Positions 1-7,990 of a stretch of 28,656 nucleotides of DNA are shown here, piece by piece. Positions within the stretch are counted from its first letter, which is position 1. Each line of letters begins with the position of its first letter. Source of the stretch: an uncultured Helicobacter sp. (GTDB lineage Bacteria > Campylobacterota > Campylobacteria > Campylobacterales > Helicobacteraceae); assembly GCA_944325775.1 (NCBI GenBank), contig CALVBL010000020.1, forward strand, positions 1 to 28,656, written 5' to 3'. The notes under the pieces were generated by a model. That model worked only from the letters and a program-made list of their open reading frames with translations, ran no database searches and was not told the DNA's origin. Both the position numbers and the translations under genes were made by a program.

Positions 1-180
1 ACTTGATTACTTTAAGCTTCTCAAAAATTGGGAAACGAAATACTACACATACAAAGCTTAAAGTTTGCTTTGGGATTGAAGAGGTAATAAAAACTTACAA
101 ATTTTGCAGGCAGAAATTTTGAATCACACTCATCATGCCCACAGGTCTCATATCTGTAATGCATTCAATACCACTCTTCA
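1..180. other. Region downstream of thiL with no supported gene
   Basis: No reading frame here looks like a known protein. A 31-codon minus-strand frame (95-190) starts inside the thiL stop region, but it has no ribosome binding site and no recognisable sequence. A weak 6-bp inverted repeat (CAAAGC 52-57, GCTTTG 67-72, nine-base spacer) lies in the path of transcription leaving thiL. It lacks a T-run on either side, so it is a poor terminator candidate. The window edge prevents seeing what follows. Confidence 0.4.
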
Positions 181-1116
181 TTAATGCCATTTTTTTGTAT
201 GTACCTTCACTTTGCCCCGCTTTGCTACTCCGATCTCTAGCACCCCAAGCCTGCAGATTCTGAGTATTCTACGCAATGCCACCCTCTCTCTTGGAGCAAT
301 AGCAAAAAGCACTTCGTACTCTTCCCCACTTTGAGATCGCCATCTCTCCCCGCTCTTAAGCAAAGATCTAAAATACCTACTATATCGTATATCAAGCCCA
401 TTTAAGAGCTTACCCAAATCCTGCAAGAGCCCATCAGACACATCCATACTTGCCTGTATTTTTTTGCCAAATATCTGCATAAACGCCATGCGTAAGCTCG
501 GATACATAAAACGATTCTGTATTTTTTTAGAATCACACTTACCTCCAAGCCCCTGACGCTCACTCCCCTTTGTCCTCGTATAATCCCCCGATCGTAGCAA
601 ACGCGTAAGCTGCCGATACGACCCACCAAGCTTGTGGATTCTATCCTGTGTGCAAAACACCACTAGTCCCTTCTGCCTTACCACACGAGGGATTACTCTT
701 TTTGATTGTGCAAAGATACAAATATGAAATTCTAGTCTTTTGCCGCGCATCGTATCTCCACCCACGATTTGCATACCAAACTCTTGACAAACACTCTGTG
801 CAGCATCGACAATCTCCTGAATCTCGCTTGACACAAAATCTCTAGGGATCACAAGACTAAGCAAAGCGTATTTTGGCACAGCATTCTTTGCAATAATGTC
901 CGAGAGATTTACCAAAAATGCCTTTTTGGTCGCCCCATACACACTAAACCACACACGCTTAAAATGGATATCCTCGCAAAATCCATCAAGCGCGACTATC
1001 CATCGATCAGAATCTTTAAAACTCCCCAGCCCAAATGTATGCACATCATCGTCTAGATTCGCACACACTCCACTTTTTTGTAGGCTTGTGAGAAAAAACT
1101 CTTCGGCACTGCGCAT
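181..1116 (-). CDS. thiL: Thiamine-monophosphate kinase ThiL
   Basis: ThiL phosphorylates thiamine monophosphate to thiamine diphosphate with ATP in the cytosol, the last step of cofactor synthesis. Family landmarks are present in order: an acidic N-terminal patch (LDDDVHTFG), the VNLSDIIAKNA helix, GGDTMRG, DVSDGLLQDLG and the late GEEYEVLFA motif, which matches the canonical GGEDYEL-F. The length of 311 residues fits the family. The N-terminal metal/ATP patch is more divergent than the usual GDD-C/A form, and the stretch between about residues 150 and 195 is basic and loosely conserved. The start lies four bases after the nadC stop and has no clear Shine-Dalgarno sequence, which suggests translational coupling. 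No other thi gene is nearby, so it appears to be co-transcribed with nadC as a cofactor pair. Confidence 0.85.
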   Translation of the reverse strand: MRSAEEFFLTSLQKSGVCANLDDDVHTFGLGSFKDSDRWIVALDGFCEDIHFKRVWFSVYGATKKAFLVNLSDIIAKNAVPKYALLSLVIPRDFVSSEIQEIVDAAQSVCQEFGMQIVGGDTMRGKRLEFHICIFAQSKRVIPRVVRQKGLVVFCTQDRIHKLGGSYRQLTRLLRSGDYTRTKGSERQGLGGKCDSKKIQNRFMYPSLRMAFMQIFGKKIQASMDVSDGLLQDLGKLLNGLDIRYSRYFRSLLKSGERWRSQSGEEYEVLFAIAPRERVALRRILRICRLGVLEIGVAKRGKVKVHTKKWH

Positions 1117-1120
1117 AATT

Positions 1121-1939
1121 CTAGTGCTGCATCTTCAAGCTTATATCAAGCCACTTCGCCTGATGTATCAGCGCCCCTATGCTCAATGCATCAACGCCAC
1201 TTTTGGCATAAGTAGTGATGTTTTCTAGCGTGATATTCCCGCTGGCTTCTAGCGCGATATGCGGATAGCCTCGATCACGCAACGTCACGACCTGCTCGAT
1301 CTCTGTGGGCGACATATTATCACACATCACAATATCCGCACCAGCCCTAAATGCTCTCTGTGCCATAGCATAATCCTCGACCTCGACCTCGATCTTGCAT
1401 GTCCATGGGATCAGCTTACGAGCACGCATAAGTGTAGATTCTAAATCCGACACAAATGCTAAATGCGTGTCTTTGAGCATCAACGCATCATCTAAGCCAA
1501 ATCGATGATTGTGTGCGCCGCCATTACGCACAGAATATTTTTCAAACAGACGCAATAATGGACGTGTTTTGCGCGTATCAAGGATCTTGATACGCTCTCC
1601 AGCACGCTGCACAAATGCATAGGTATGTGTCGCTATGCCGCTGCTGTGGGCAATGAGATTCAGTAATGTCCGCTCGGTTTGCAGAATCTTAAGGTAACTC
1701 CCGCGCACAATACCCAAAATCTGCTGAGATTCAAAACATTGCGAATCTCGCACGCACAGCTCCAAACCAATCCCTTGTATCGCACACAATACCTCTATAT
1801 ACACTTGACCAGAAAAGACCCCCGATTCTTTAGCCACGATATGTGCACACACATCTTTATCTTCCGCAACAAGTGCAAACAAATCCCCTCGTCCTAAATC
1901 TTCAGACAAAGCCTCTTGTACAAATTGCGTGACATTCAT
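1121..1939 (-). CDS. nadC: Nicotinate-nucleotide pyrophosphorylase (carboxylating) NadC
   Basis: NadC condenses quinolinate with phosphoribosyl pyrophosphate, releasing CO2, to give nicotinate mononucleotide in de novo NAD synthesis. The 272-residue protein shows the family blocks: SEDLGRGDL near the N-terminus, ERTLLNLIAHSSGIAT (89-104), DTRKTRP (121-127), KYSVRNGGAHNHR (134-146), an EVEVED strand, MCDNMSP, EASGNI and DALSIGALIHQ near the C-terminus. The Arg, His and Lys residues that bind quinolinate and phosphate are retained. The start has a GGGGA ribosome-binding match. In H. pylori, as I recall, nadC lies beside nadA and nadB; here nadA is not adjacent, and the gene sits in a tail of the ribosomal operon between a lipoprotein gene and thiL. 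Confidence 0.95.
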   Translation of the reverse strand: MNVTQFVQEALSEDLGRGDLFALVAEDKDVCAHIVAKESGVFSGQVYIEVLCAIQGIGLELCVRDSQCFESQQILGIVRGSYLKILQTERTLLNLIAHSSGIATHTYAFVQRAGERIKILDTRKTRPLLRLFEKYSVRNGGAHNHRFGLDDALMLKDTHLAFVSDLESTLMRARKLIPWTCKIEVEVEDYAMAQRAFRAGADIVMCDNMSPTEIEQVVTLRDRGYPHIALEASGNITLENITTYAKSGVDALSIGALIHQAKWLDISLKMQH

Positions 1940-1949
1940 AGATAGTCCC

Positions 1950-2645
1950 CTATTTTTCTAGCATAATTTTTAAGAGATGTGTTTGGGCAGCAACTCTGAC
2001 ATAAATCTCTAGCACGCCACGATGCACTCTAGCAGAATCAATCACCACAAAGCCACCTCGCGGCATATCACCAGCTCTCAGTGTATTTTTGCGCAAATAA
2101 CTTGATAGGATCACAGATCGCTTCCTTCTGCTCTCTTCGAGGCGCTCGGATTGTTCCATGCGATCACGCGCACCATAAACCCACGGTGTATAGATAAATA
2201 ACCCAGGATAACCACGATAGATAAGAATAGGCGAAGGAGTGGATATAAATTGGGAAGAAGATGTTTCTTTAGGAGTAAATATGCCAAAAGATTCTATGGC
2301 ATTGCCAAAATTAAGGCTTGATTGCTTCGCTGTTTCATAGCTTAGAATCTCAACCCTCTTGCCATCTTGTAATGCCCAAACACAATCCCAATCAAACAAA
2401 AAATCTTCACCCTTTTTGACTTGAGCCAGGATAAATATCGCTAATGGTACATTATCTAAACCACCTATGGTATGTTGGGCTACTTCAAAATGCACAAGAG
2501 AACGCAGCATATCAGAAGTGATGATTTTCACGCCATCACGATATTCCACTTGCACCGAATCTTGAGCTGGTACCGATATATGATAGCTAGCACAACCAAA
2601 CAACAAAAGACTATGCACAAATACTACTATGCATAGCCACCTCAT
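1950..2645 (-). CDS. Putative lipoprotein of unknown function
   Basis: I do not recognise the family. The 231-residue product begins with a short lipoprotein signal: a hydrophobic run over residues 4-16, then an L-F-G-C lipobox with the acceptor cysteine at position 18. That predicts export, lipidation and membrane anchoring. The rest is a soluble mixed alpha/beta sequence without transmembrane segments. It includes a Ser/Thr/Pro-rich patch around residues 125-140 and a basic, charged helix (about 160-180) rich in Arg and Glu. The start lies only 16 bp after the rplQ stop, with a weak ribosome binding site. It is therefore probably read through from the ribosomal operon. Function cannot be inferred from context. 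Confidence 0.7.
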   Translation of the reverse strand: MRWLCIVVFVHSLLLFGCASYHISVPAQDSVQVEYRDGVKIITSDMLRSLVHFEVAQHTIGGLDNVPLAIFILAQVKKGEDFLFDWDCVWALQDGKRVEILSYETAKQSSLNFGNAIESFGIFTPKETSSSQFISTPSPILIYRGYPGLFIYTPWVYGARDRMEQSERLEESRRKRSVILSSYLRKNTLRAGDMPRGGFVVIDSARVHRGVLEIYVRVAAQTHLLKIMLEK

Positions 2646-2661
2646 TGATCTAGCCTATCAT

Positions 2662-3012
2662 CTATACGAACTCAATTATTGCCATTTGTGAGGCATCACC
2701 CCTACGAAGTCGCGTCCGCTGAATCCGCGTATAACCACCATTGCGCTCTTTGTATTTTGGTGCAATCTGTCCGATAAGCTTCTTGGTGCTCTCCTTGTCT
2801 TGTAAATACGCAAACACAAAACGATGTGTGTTAAGATCTTCCACACGAGCAGCAGTCACAAGCTTTTCTATATACGACTGGAGTTCTTTTGCCTTAAACA
2901 CACTTGTTTCGATTTTTTCGTATTTAATAAGCGCGATAGCAAGATTCTTAAGCAATGCCTTTCTATGCGCTGAAGTCCTGCCTAGCTTTCTGTATCCATT
3001 ATTATGTCTCAT
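2662..3012 (-). CDS. rplQ: 50S ribosomal protein L17
   Basis: L17 is a large-subunit protein near the exit tunnel and the last ribosomal gene of the alpha operon. The start MRHNNGYRKLGR-SAHRKALLKNLA is the diagnostic N-terminus of the family. The 116-residue length and the C-terminal GGYTRI-RTR-RRGDASQMAIIE block also fit. It follows rpoA by 10 bp, the usual rpoA-rplQ arrangement. No terminator is visible after it, and the next gene starts 16 bp downstream. Confidence 0.98.
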   Translation of the reverse strand: MRHNNGYRKLGRTSAHRKALLKNLAIALIKYEKIETSVFKAKELQSYIEKLVTAARVEDLNTHRFVFAYLQDKESTKKLIGQIAPKYKERNGGYTRIQRTRLRRGDASQMAIIEFV

Positions 3013-3022
3013 TACATTCTCC

Positions 3023-4024
3023 CTAAGCTTTTAGTTTGGCAAGTTTGCGCGAAAACATCGCTACTAAATCCTCTGATATCTCTACACCGATAGGATAACC
3101 CAACTCCTGAAGTTTCTCAGCGATCTCATCAAAGGATTTCTTGCCCATATTTTTGATATTTTTTATGTCATTTTCTTGCATAAGCGTTAGCTCACCCACA
3201 TACTTAAGCCCTGATCGATCAAGGCAATTAAAACAGCGCGCACTCAAATCCAAAGAGCTCAAAGTCATCAAAAGTGTCCTAAGCTCTCCACTATCCTCTG
3301 TATTTCTGCTTGGCGTGCTGATCTCATTAAGCTCTACACCAAAGATACTCATTTGCTTATACATCACAGCAATCGCATCTTTAAACGCTTCCAAAGGCTT
3401 GATTTGTCCATCTGTCTGAATATCAAAGACGAGCTCTTCAAAGTTTGGGTTATCTTCGAGCAAGACATTATTGATATCATACACAACGCGTTTTACAGGC
3501 GTGAAATACGCATCAAGGGGTATATAGCCCTCTGGAATATCAGCCCGAATTTCCTCGCTTGGAACATAACCTATACCTTTTTTGATGACAAGTGAAAAGT
3601 TTAGGCTAAAATTCTCATTGATCGTCGCTAAATAAACATCCGGATTCACAATATCTGTTAGATCATTGACCAAATCTCTGCCATTGAGCACCATAGGACC
3701 CTTAAAATTATAACTAAGATCCACAGAGGAATCATTTTGCTTATCTTTAATATTAAAGCGGATATGCTTGAGATTTGCTATGAACTGAGACACATCCTCG
3801 ACAATACCTCTGATAGAATCAAACTCATGTGTCACACCCTCGATCCTTAATGCTATAGCTGCATATCCCACAGAACTCGAAAGCAACAATCTACGCAAGG
3901 GGTGAGCAAAAGTGATAGCATACCCAGATTCAAAAGGAGCAACAGTTATCGTGATGCGATTCTCCCCTACTTCTTCCACTTTGACATCTTCGGGAATATA
4001 AGGCTCTGTCTTAATCGTTTTCAT
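3023..4024 (-). CDS. rpoA: DNA-directed RNA polymerase subunit alpha
   Basis: RpoA dimerises to nucleate RNA polymerase assembly, and its C-terminal domain contacts UP elements and activators. The N-terminal domain carries the expected FAHPLRRLLLSSSVGYA and HEFDSIRGIVEDV blocks, VPSEEIRADIPEGYIPLDA in the middle, and TDGQIKPLEAFKDA before the linker. The C-terminal domain has the helix-hairpin-helix region LSARCFNCLDRSGLKYVGEL followed by MGKKSFDEIAEKL. I chose the start giving MKTIKTEP by comparison with H. pylori RpoA (MKVIKTAP). In-frame ATG (4030) and GTG (4036) codons lie just upstream. An AAAGGTGG Shine-Dalgarno match is nearer to the 4030 ATG, so the start is uncertain by up to four codons. 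It lies between rpsD and rplQ, as usual. Confidence 0.97.
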   Translation of the reverse strand: MKTIKTEPYIPEDVKVEEVGENRITITVAPFESGYAITFAHPLRRLLLSSSVGYAAIALRIEGVTHEFDSIRGIVEDVSQFIANLKHIRFNIKDKQNDSSVDLSYNFKGPMVLNGRDLVNDLTDIVNPDVYLATINENFSLNFSLVIKKGIGYVPSEEIRADIPEGYIPLDAYFTPVKRVVYDINNVLLEDNPNFEELVFDIQTDGQIKPLEAFKDAIAVMYKQMSIFGVELNEISTPSRNTEDSGELRTLLMTLSSLDLSARCFNCLDRSGLKYVGELTLMQENDIKNIKNMGKKSFDEIAEKLQELGYPIGVEISEDLVAMFSRKLAKLKA

Positions 4025-4045
4025 CCTCATTACCACCTTTACTTA

Positions 4046-4672
4046 TTATTTAGAATACAACTCGACAATAAGTCTCTCTTCAATAGGGATAACCACCTCC
4101 TCCCTTAAAGGAAAGCGTGTAAAGATTCCAAAAACCTTATCCTTATCCACATCGACCCATGGCACAATTCCTGTCTGTGCAGTAAGTTCTATAGCACGAA
4201 TAACCTGAGGATTTTTCTTGCTTTTCTCTTGAATCTCTATTTTCTGTCCTACACGCACAGAATACGAAGGAATATCCACCCTCTTACCATCTACCAAAAT
4301 ATGTCCATGCGTTACTAGCTGACGTGCAAATCTCCTTGTGGTAGCAAATCCCATACGATACACGACATTATCAAGTCTGCATTCAATGAGGCGAATGAGA
4401 TTCTCACCCGTATTGCCCTCTTGTCGATTTGCCTCTCTAAAAAGCGCGCGAAATTGTTTCTCACTCGTCCCATACATAATCTTCGCTTTTTGTTTTTCTG
4501 CAAGCTGTAATCCATATTCTGAAACCTTACCACGCTTTTGTCCATGCTGCCCCGGACCGTATGGACGCTTCTCAAGCGCGCTCTTCCCTGCTAAACGACG
4601 CTCACCTTTGAGTGCCAGAGACACTCCAAAGCGCCTTTCTAGTTTTTCTACCGGACCTCTATATCTTGCCAT
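4046..4672 (-). CDS. rpsD: 30S ribosomal protein S4
   Basis: S4 nucleates 30S assembly on 16S rRNA. In many bacteria it also represses translation of the alpha operon. The 208-residue protein opens with MARYRGPVEKLERR and has PYGPGQHGQKR. Its S4 RNA-binding domain includes ENLIRLIECRLDNVVYRMGFA, ARQLVTHGHI-VDGKRVDIPSY and the C-terminal PLREEVVIP. It lacks the N-terminal zinc-binding cysteines found in some S4 proteins, so it is the zinc-free type. It sits between rpsK and rpoA. Confidence 0.98.
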   Translation of the reverse strand: MARYRGPVEKLERRFGVSLALKGERRLAGKSALEKRPYGPGQHGQKRGKVSEYGLQLAEKQKAKIMYGTSEKQFRALFREANRQEGNTGENLIRLIECRLDNVVYRMGFATTRRFARQLVTHGHILVDGKRVDIPSYSVRVGQKIEIQEKSKKNPQVIRAIELTAQTGIVPWVDVDKDKVFGIFTRFPLREEVVIPIEERLIVELYSK

Positions 4673-4681
4673 ATTATCTCC

Positions 4682-5074
4682 TTACACTCTTCTTCTTTTT
4701 GGTGGTCTGCAGCCATTATGAGGCAATGGTGTCACATCTTTAAGCCACAACACCTTGATACCCTCTGTTGCACCCACACTCTTCACTGCAGTTTCACGCC
4801 CGCTACCAGGTCCTTGCACCTTGATACCGACTTCCTTAATCCCATGTTCTTTTGCCTTAGCCAATGCAGATTCAACAGCCTGCTGTGCTGCATAAGGTGT
4901 AGACTTCTTACTTCCCTTAAAGCCCAATCCACCAGCAGTAGCCCAACAAATCACATTACCCATTTCATCTGTCACGGTTACATTAGTGTTATTGAAAGTC
5001 GCAGAAATACAAACAATCCCACGAGCGATATTTTTTTTGGCTACTCTCTTTTTTGTTACATTGCGTTTTGCCAT
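4682..5074 (-). CDS. rpsK: 30S ribosomal protein S11
   Basis: S11 lies on the 30S platform near the mRNA exit. The 130-residue protein has the family core ATFNNTNVTVTD-GNVI-WATAGGLGFKGSKKSTPYAAQ, followed by GPGSGRETAVKS and the invariant basic ending DVTPLPHNGCRPPKRRRV. It is 10 bp downstream of rpsM and 9 bp upstream of rpsD, within the alpha operon. Confidence 0.98.
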   Translation of the reverse strand: MAKRNVTKKRVAKKNIARGIVCISATFNNTNVTVTDEMGNVICWATAGGLGFKGSKKSTPYAAQQAVESALAKAKEHGIKEVGIKVQGPGSGRETAVKSVGATEGIKVLWLKDVTPLPHNGCRPPKRRRV

Positions 5075-5084
5075 TCTCTACTCC

Positions 5085-5447
5085 TTATTTGCTTCCAACG
5101 GTTTTTTTCTTACCCTTGCGTGTGCGGGCATTGTTCTTTGTTGTCTGACCGCGGACAGGCAATCCTCTCCTATGACGCAAACCGCGATAGCTTCCTAAAT
5201 CCATAAGTGCCTTGATATCCATTGTAACTTTTTTGCGCAAATCCCCTTCTACCATATAGCTTTCTTGAATCTTCTTGGCTATGGCAGATACTTCGTCCTC
5301 GCTGAGATCATGAACTCGCTTATCAAAAGAGATATTAACGGATGTCAATATATCTCGAGAGCTTTTCAAGCCTATCCCGTAGATATAAGTTAGCGCATAC
5401 TCCACTCTTTTTTTCTTTGGCAAATCTACACCAGCAATTCTCGCCAT
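5085..5447 (-). CDS. rpsM: 30S ribosomal protein S13
   Basis: S13 sits in the 30S head and contacts tRNA and the 50S subunit through bridge B1. The 120-residue protein starts MARIAGVDLPKKKRVEYALTYIYGIG and has SYRGLRHRRGLPVRGQTTKNNARTRKG near its basic C-terminus, both diagnostic. It starts four bases after the rpmJ stop, so the two are probably translationally coupled. In E. coli the alpha-operon leader regulated by S4 lies upstream of rpsM. Here rpmJ intervenes, and the only gap large enough for such a leader lies upstream of rpmJ. Confidence 0.98.
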   Translation of the reverse strand: MARIAGVDLPKKKRVEYALTYIYGIGLKSSRDILTSVNISFDKRVHDLSEDEVSAIAKKIQESYMVEGDLRKKVTMDIKALMDLGSYRGLRHRRGLPVRGQTTKNNARTRKGKKKTVGSK

Positions 5448-5450
5448 TTT

Positions 5451-5564
5451 CTATCCTTGTCTTTGTTTATGTTTTGGGGTCGAGCAAATCACTCTAACCA
5501 CGCCCTTGCGTTTGATAATCTTGCACTTATCGCACATTTTTTTGACCGAAGGTCTCACTTTCAT
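5451..5564 (-). CDS. rpmJ: 50S ribosomal protein L36 (zinc-binding type)
   Basis: L36 is a tiny large-subunit protein of 37 residues. The sequence MKVRPSVKKMCDKCK is diagnostic. The zinc ligands C11, C14, C27 and H32 are all present, so this is the zinc-requiring form and not the zinc-independent paralogue. The reading frame is open for 35 further codons upstream. The start at 5564 is fixed by an AAGGAG Shine-Dalgarno a few bases before the ATG and by the normal length of the family. Confidence 0.97.
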   Translation of the reverse strand: MKVRPSVKKMCDKCKIIKRKGVVRVICSTPKHKQRQG

Positions 5565-5672
5565 ACCTGCTCCTTGCTTCAAAAATTGCAAAATCCAAGC
5601 TCTATGTAAAACAGAAATCCCGATTTCAATAAAACTTGCGATTCTATGCAAAAAATCATTAAAAGCCACTTA

Positions 5673-5694
5673 GATTTTGTTGAATCACAAAATC
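5673..5694 (-). promoter_or_regulatory. Inverted repeat in the infA-rpmJ gap (hairpin 1)
   Basis: GATTTTGT (5673-5680) and its exact complement ACAAAATC (5687-5694) flank six bases, giving an 8-bp stem. It lies in the 188-bp gap between infA and rpmJ, the largest gap within the ribosomal operon. No T-run follows on the transcribed strand, so it is not a standard terminator. A role in mRNA processing, attenuation or autoregulation is only inference. Confidence 0.4.
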
Positions 5695-5726
5695 CAGCTC
5701 CCAAGGCTTGCACAAACCCTAGGAGT

Positions 5727-5743
5727 TAGATTCTAAGAATCTA
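5727..5743 (-). promoter_or_regulatory. Palindrome in the infA-rpmJ gap (hairpin 2)
   Basis: TAGATTCTAAGAATCTA is a perfect palindrome around a central base, about 9 bp after the infA stop codon. As RNA it could form a 7-bp stem with a 3-base loop. It is also made of two converging copies of the AGATTCT heptamer that is over-represented across the window. No T-run follows it. Confidence 0.4.
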
Positions 5744-5752
5744 GCCCGCTCA

Positions 5753-5971
5753 CTACTTATTACGATACACAATTCTCCCCTTATCTACACTATAAGGCGT
5801 GAGCTCAATGCGCACTTTATCACCGGGCAAAATCCTAATATAATTCATACGCATTTTCCCCGCTATCCTGCATAACACAACCTTACCATTAGCAATTTCC
5901 ACTTTAAAAGTGGCATTAGGCAATGCCTCTACAACCTTGCCATCGACTTCTATCATATCATCTTTTGCCAT
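5753..5971 (-). CDS. infA: Translation initiation factor IF-1
   Basis: IF-1 binds the 30S A site and helps IF-2 and IF-3 select the initiator tRNA. The 72-residue protein is a single OB-fold with the full family signature: MAKDDMIEVDGKVVEALPNA, F-VE--NG, IAGKMRMNYIRILPGDKV-IELTPYS and a C-terminal KGRIVYR. It begins immediately after the map stop codon. The map-infA-rpmJ-rpsM order is widespread in bacteria. Confidence 0.98.
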   Translation of the reverse strand: MAKDDMIEVDGKVVEALPNATFKVEIANGKVVLCRIAGKMRMNYIRILPGDKVRIELTPYSVDKGRIVYRNK

Positions 5972-6730
5972 CTATGCCTCCGTTAATATCCGTGCTTTCC
6001 CACCGATGATTGCCACAGTGTGTTCGTAATGGCTGCCATTTAGCCCATCGACAGAGACCACTGACCAATTATCACCCAAAACCTTAGGTTCACCACTTTT
6101 TTGACAAACCATAGGCTCTATGCAAAATACCATTCCCTCACGAATCTTGGGTCCTTGTTTAGGGTTTGGAGATTCTAAAAAATTTGGAATCTCTGGTTCT
6201 TCATGGGGTGCACGCCCAATGCCATGCCCACAGAATCCCTTCAATGGCACAAAACCGTTCCCAACAATACGATCTTGTAAAATCTTGCTTAGCTCCTTAA
6301 AATGCATATTAGTGCGTATAGAATCTATAGCGTGATAAAGCGCATCTTTGGAGCATTGCACAAGTTGTTTGTCTTGGGGATCAATCTCGCCTATACCAAA
6401 AGTAATGGCACCATCACCAAACCATCCATTATGCTCAGCTCCTACATCAACGCCTACAATATCCCCACGCTTTAGCTTATAATCCGTAGGAATACCATGA
6501 ATAATAACCTCATTGACAGAAATACATGCCGCACAAGGAAACCCATACAAACCCTTAAATGCAGGTTTTGCACCACAAGAGAGGATAAAATCCTCAATTA
6601 TAGAATCTAACTCGACAAGACTCATTCCCTCTTTTGCATTTGTGCGCGCCAACTCCAAAGACTGCGCAACGATACGATTTGGAATCTGCAACGCTGAAAT
6701 ATCCTTAGAGCTTTTGATACTTATTGCCAT
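5972..6730 (-). CDS. map: Methionine aminopeptidase, type I
   Basis: Map removes the initiator methionine from nascent proteins after deformylation. The 252-residue protein has the pita-bread fold landmarks. The five metal ligands are D95 (VDVGA), D106 (FGDGAITF), H169 (CGHGIG), E205 (IEPM) and E236 (YEHTV), with the substrate-binding H78 in IIHGIP. Residue 107 is Gly (GDGAITF), a mild variation beside the second ligand. There is no N-terminal extension, so it is type Ia-like. It starts immediately before secY ends and abuts infA; adk, which often precedes map in other phyla, is absent here. Confidence 0.97.
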   Translation of the reverse strand: MAISIKSSKDISALQIPNRIVAQSLELARTNAKEGMSLVELDSIIEDFILSCGAKPAFKGLYGFPCAACISVNEVIIHGIPTDYKLKRGDIVGVDVGAEHNGWFGDGAITFGIGEIDPQDKQLVQCSKDALYHAIDSIRTNMHFKELSKILQDRIVGNGFVPLKGFCGHGIGRAPHEEPEIPNFLESPNPKQGPKIREGMVFCIEPMVCQKSGEPKVLGDNWSVVSVDGLNGSHYEHTVAIIGGKARILTEA

Positions 6731-7990
6731 CTACAGCCCGACTGCGCTCAGTGTCTTGTATTTATTCATATAGATCTGGGCTTCGATTTTACGCATCGTG
6801 TCTATGGCGACCTGTACCACGATCAACACCGCTGTCCCACCAAAATAGAACTGTATGCCCGTAGCCTTAACGATCAGCCATGGGAGTGTAGAGACAAGCG
6901 CCAGATACAAAGAACCCCACAGAGTGAGATTGCTCGCCACATTATTTAAAAATGTCGCAGTACCCTCACCAGGACGCATACCAGGTATAAATCCACCTTG
7001 ACGCTTTAGATTATCTGCTATGTCTTTGGCATTAAATACGATAGAAGAATAAAAATACGCAAAGAAAATAACTAGCAAAAACATGAGAACATTATAGGTG
7101 TATCCAGTCGGACTCAAAATATCCGCAATTTTTCGCACTACATCGTTTGAAGAAGCCTGCAAAAGCGTGGAGGGAAACACCAAAATAGCTGATGCAAAAA
7201 TTGGAGGAATAACCCCACTAAGATTAATCTTTATAGGTATGTAATTTATAATGCGCTTATTTTGGTTCTGCATGATAACCTTACGCGCATAGGAGACCTG
7301 CACCCTACGCTCCGAAAGCTCCACAATAATAATAGCTAAGATAGTCAAAACTACCACAACCAAAAGCCCTATGAAGGCAATAATACTAATCTGATCCGTA
7401 TTTACAAGATCAAATACCGTGGCAACAGCTTGCGGAATCCCCGACACAATACCCGCAAAGATAATAAGACTAATCCCGTTGCCAACACCTCTTTGTGTGA
7501 TCTGCTCACCAATCCACATAAGTAACATTGTGCCCGTGAGCATCGAAAAAACCGCGATAGTTACAAAAACGGGCAAATCAATAGTTACAGCAGATCGCAC
7601 ACCCTCTTGCATACTGCCAAGCCCTATACTCACACTAATGGCTTGAATGATGGTAATAACTATGGTCACATAACGAATGATCTGCATATATTTTTGCATA
7701 CCATCACGCTCTTTTTTCATTTTTGCCAAACCGGGGAATGTCGCAGAAAGAAGCTCCATAATAATGGAAGCAGTGATATAGGGCATAATACCCAAAGAAA
7801 TAATACTAAAACGCTCAATGGCATTGCCACTAAACATATTAAATAAACCCAAAACACCATCTGAATAATCACTAATAATGCTTTGGATAACCCCCACATC
7901 AACACCTGGAACAGTGATGTATGCAAGCACCCTGTAAGCAAATAAAAATGCCAGAGTGATAAGGATTTTATTGACAATCGCTCTACTCAT
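6731..7990 (-). CDS. secY: Preprotein translocase subunit SecY
   Basis: SecY forms the protein-conducting channel of the inner membrane with SecE and SecG. The 419-residue protein begins with a membrane segment (about residues 8-27) and contains the expected ten hydrophobic helices. Family blocks include LGIMPYITASIIMELL (plug/TM2 region), ITQRGVGNGISLIIFAGI, the cytosolic loop SERRVQVSYARK, IPIKINLSGVIPPIFASAI and FYSSIVFNAKDIADNLKRQGGFIPGMRPGEGT. Its start codon overlaps the rplO stop by one base, so translation is coupled. Linkage to the spc ribosomal block is conserved across bacteria. Confidence 0.98.
   Translation of the reverse strand: MSRAIVNKILITLAFLFAYRVLAYITVPGVDVGVIQSIISDYSDGVLGLFNMFSGNAIERFSIISLGIMPYITASIIMELLSATFPGLAKMKKERDGMQKYMQIIRYVTIVITIIQAISVSIGLGSMQEGVRSAVTIDLPVFVTIAVFSMLTGTMLLMWIGEQITQRGVGNGISLIIFAGIVSGIPQAVATVFDLVNTDQISIIAFIGLLVVVVLTILAIIIVELSERRVQVSYARKVIMQNQNKRIINYIPIKINLSGVIPPIFASAILVFPSTLLQASSNDVVRKIADILSPTGYTYNVLMFLLVIFFAYFYSSIVFNAKDIADNLKRQGGFIPGMRPGEGTATFLNNVASNLTLWGSLYLALVSTLPWLIVKATGIQFYFGGTAVLIVVQVAIDTMRKIEAQIYMNKYKTLSAVGL

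Noticed and set aside
95..190. 31-codon minus-strand frame starting inside the thiL stop region
   Set aside because: It has no ribosome binding site, no recognisable sequence, and stops after 31 codons. It could be the remnant of a gene beginning there, but the window edge and lack of homology prevent any claim.
5565..5669. 35-codon upstream extension of the rpmJ frame
   Set aside because: L36 is always about 37 residues and a good Shine-Dalgarno precedes the internal ATG at 5564; the extension overlaps the hairpin-containing gap and has no homology.
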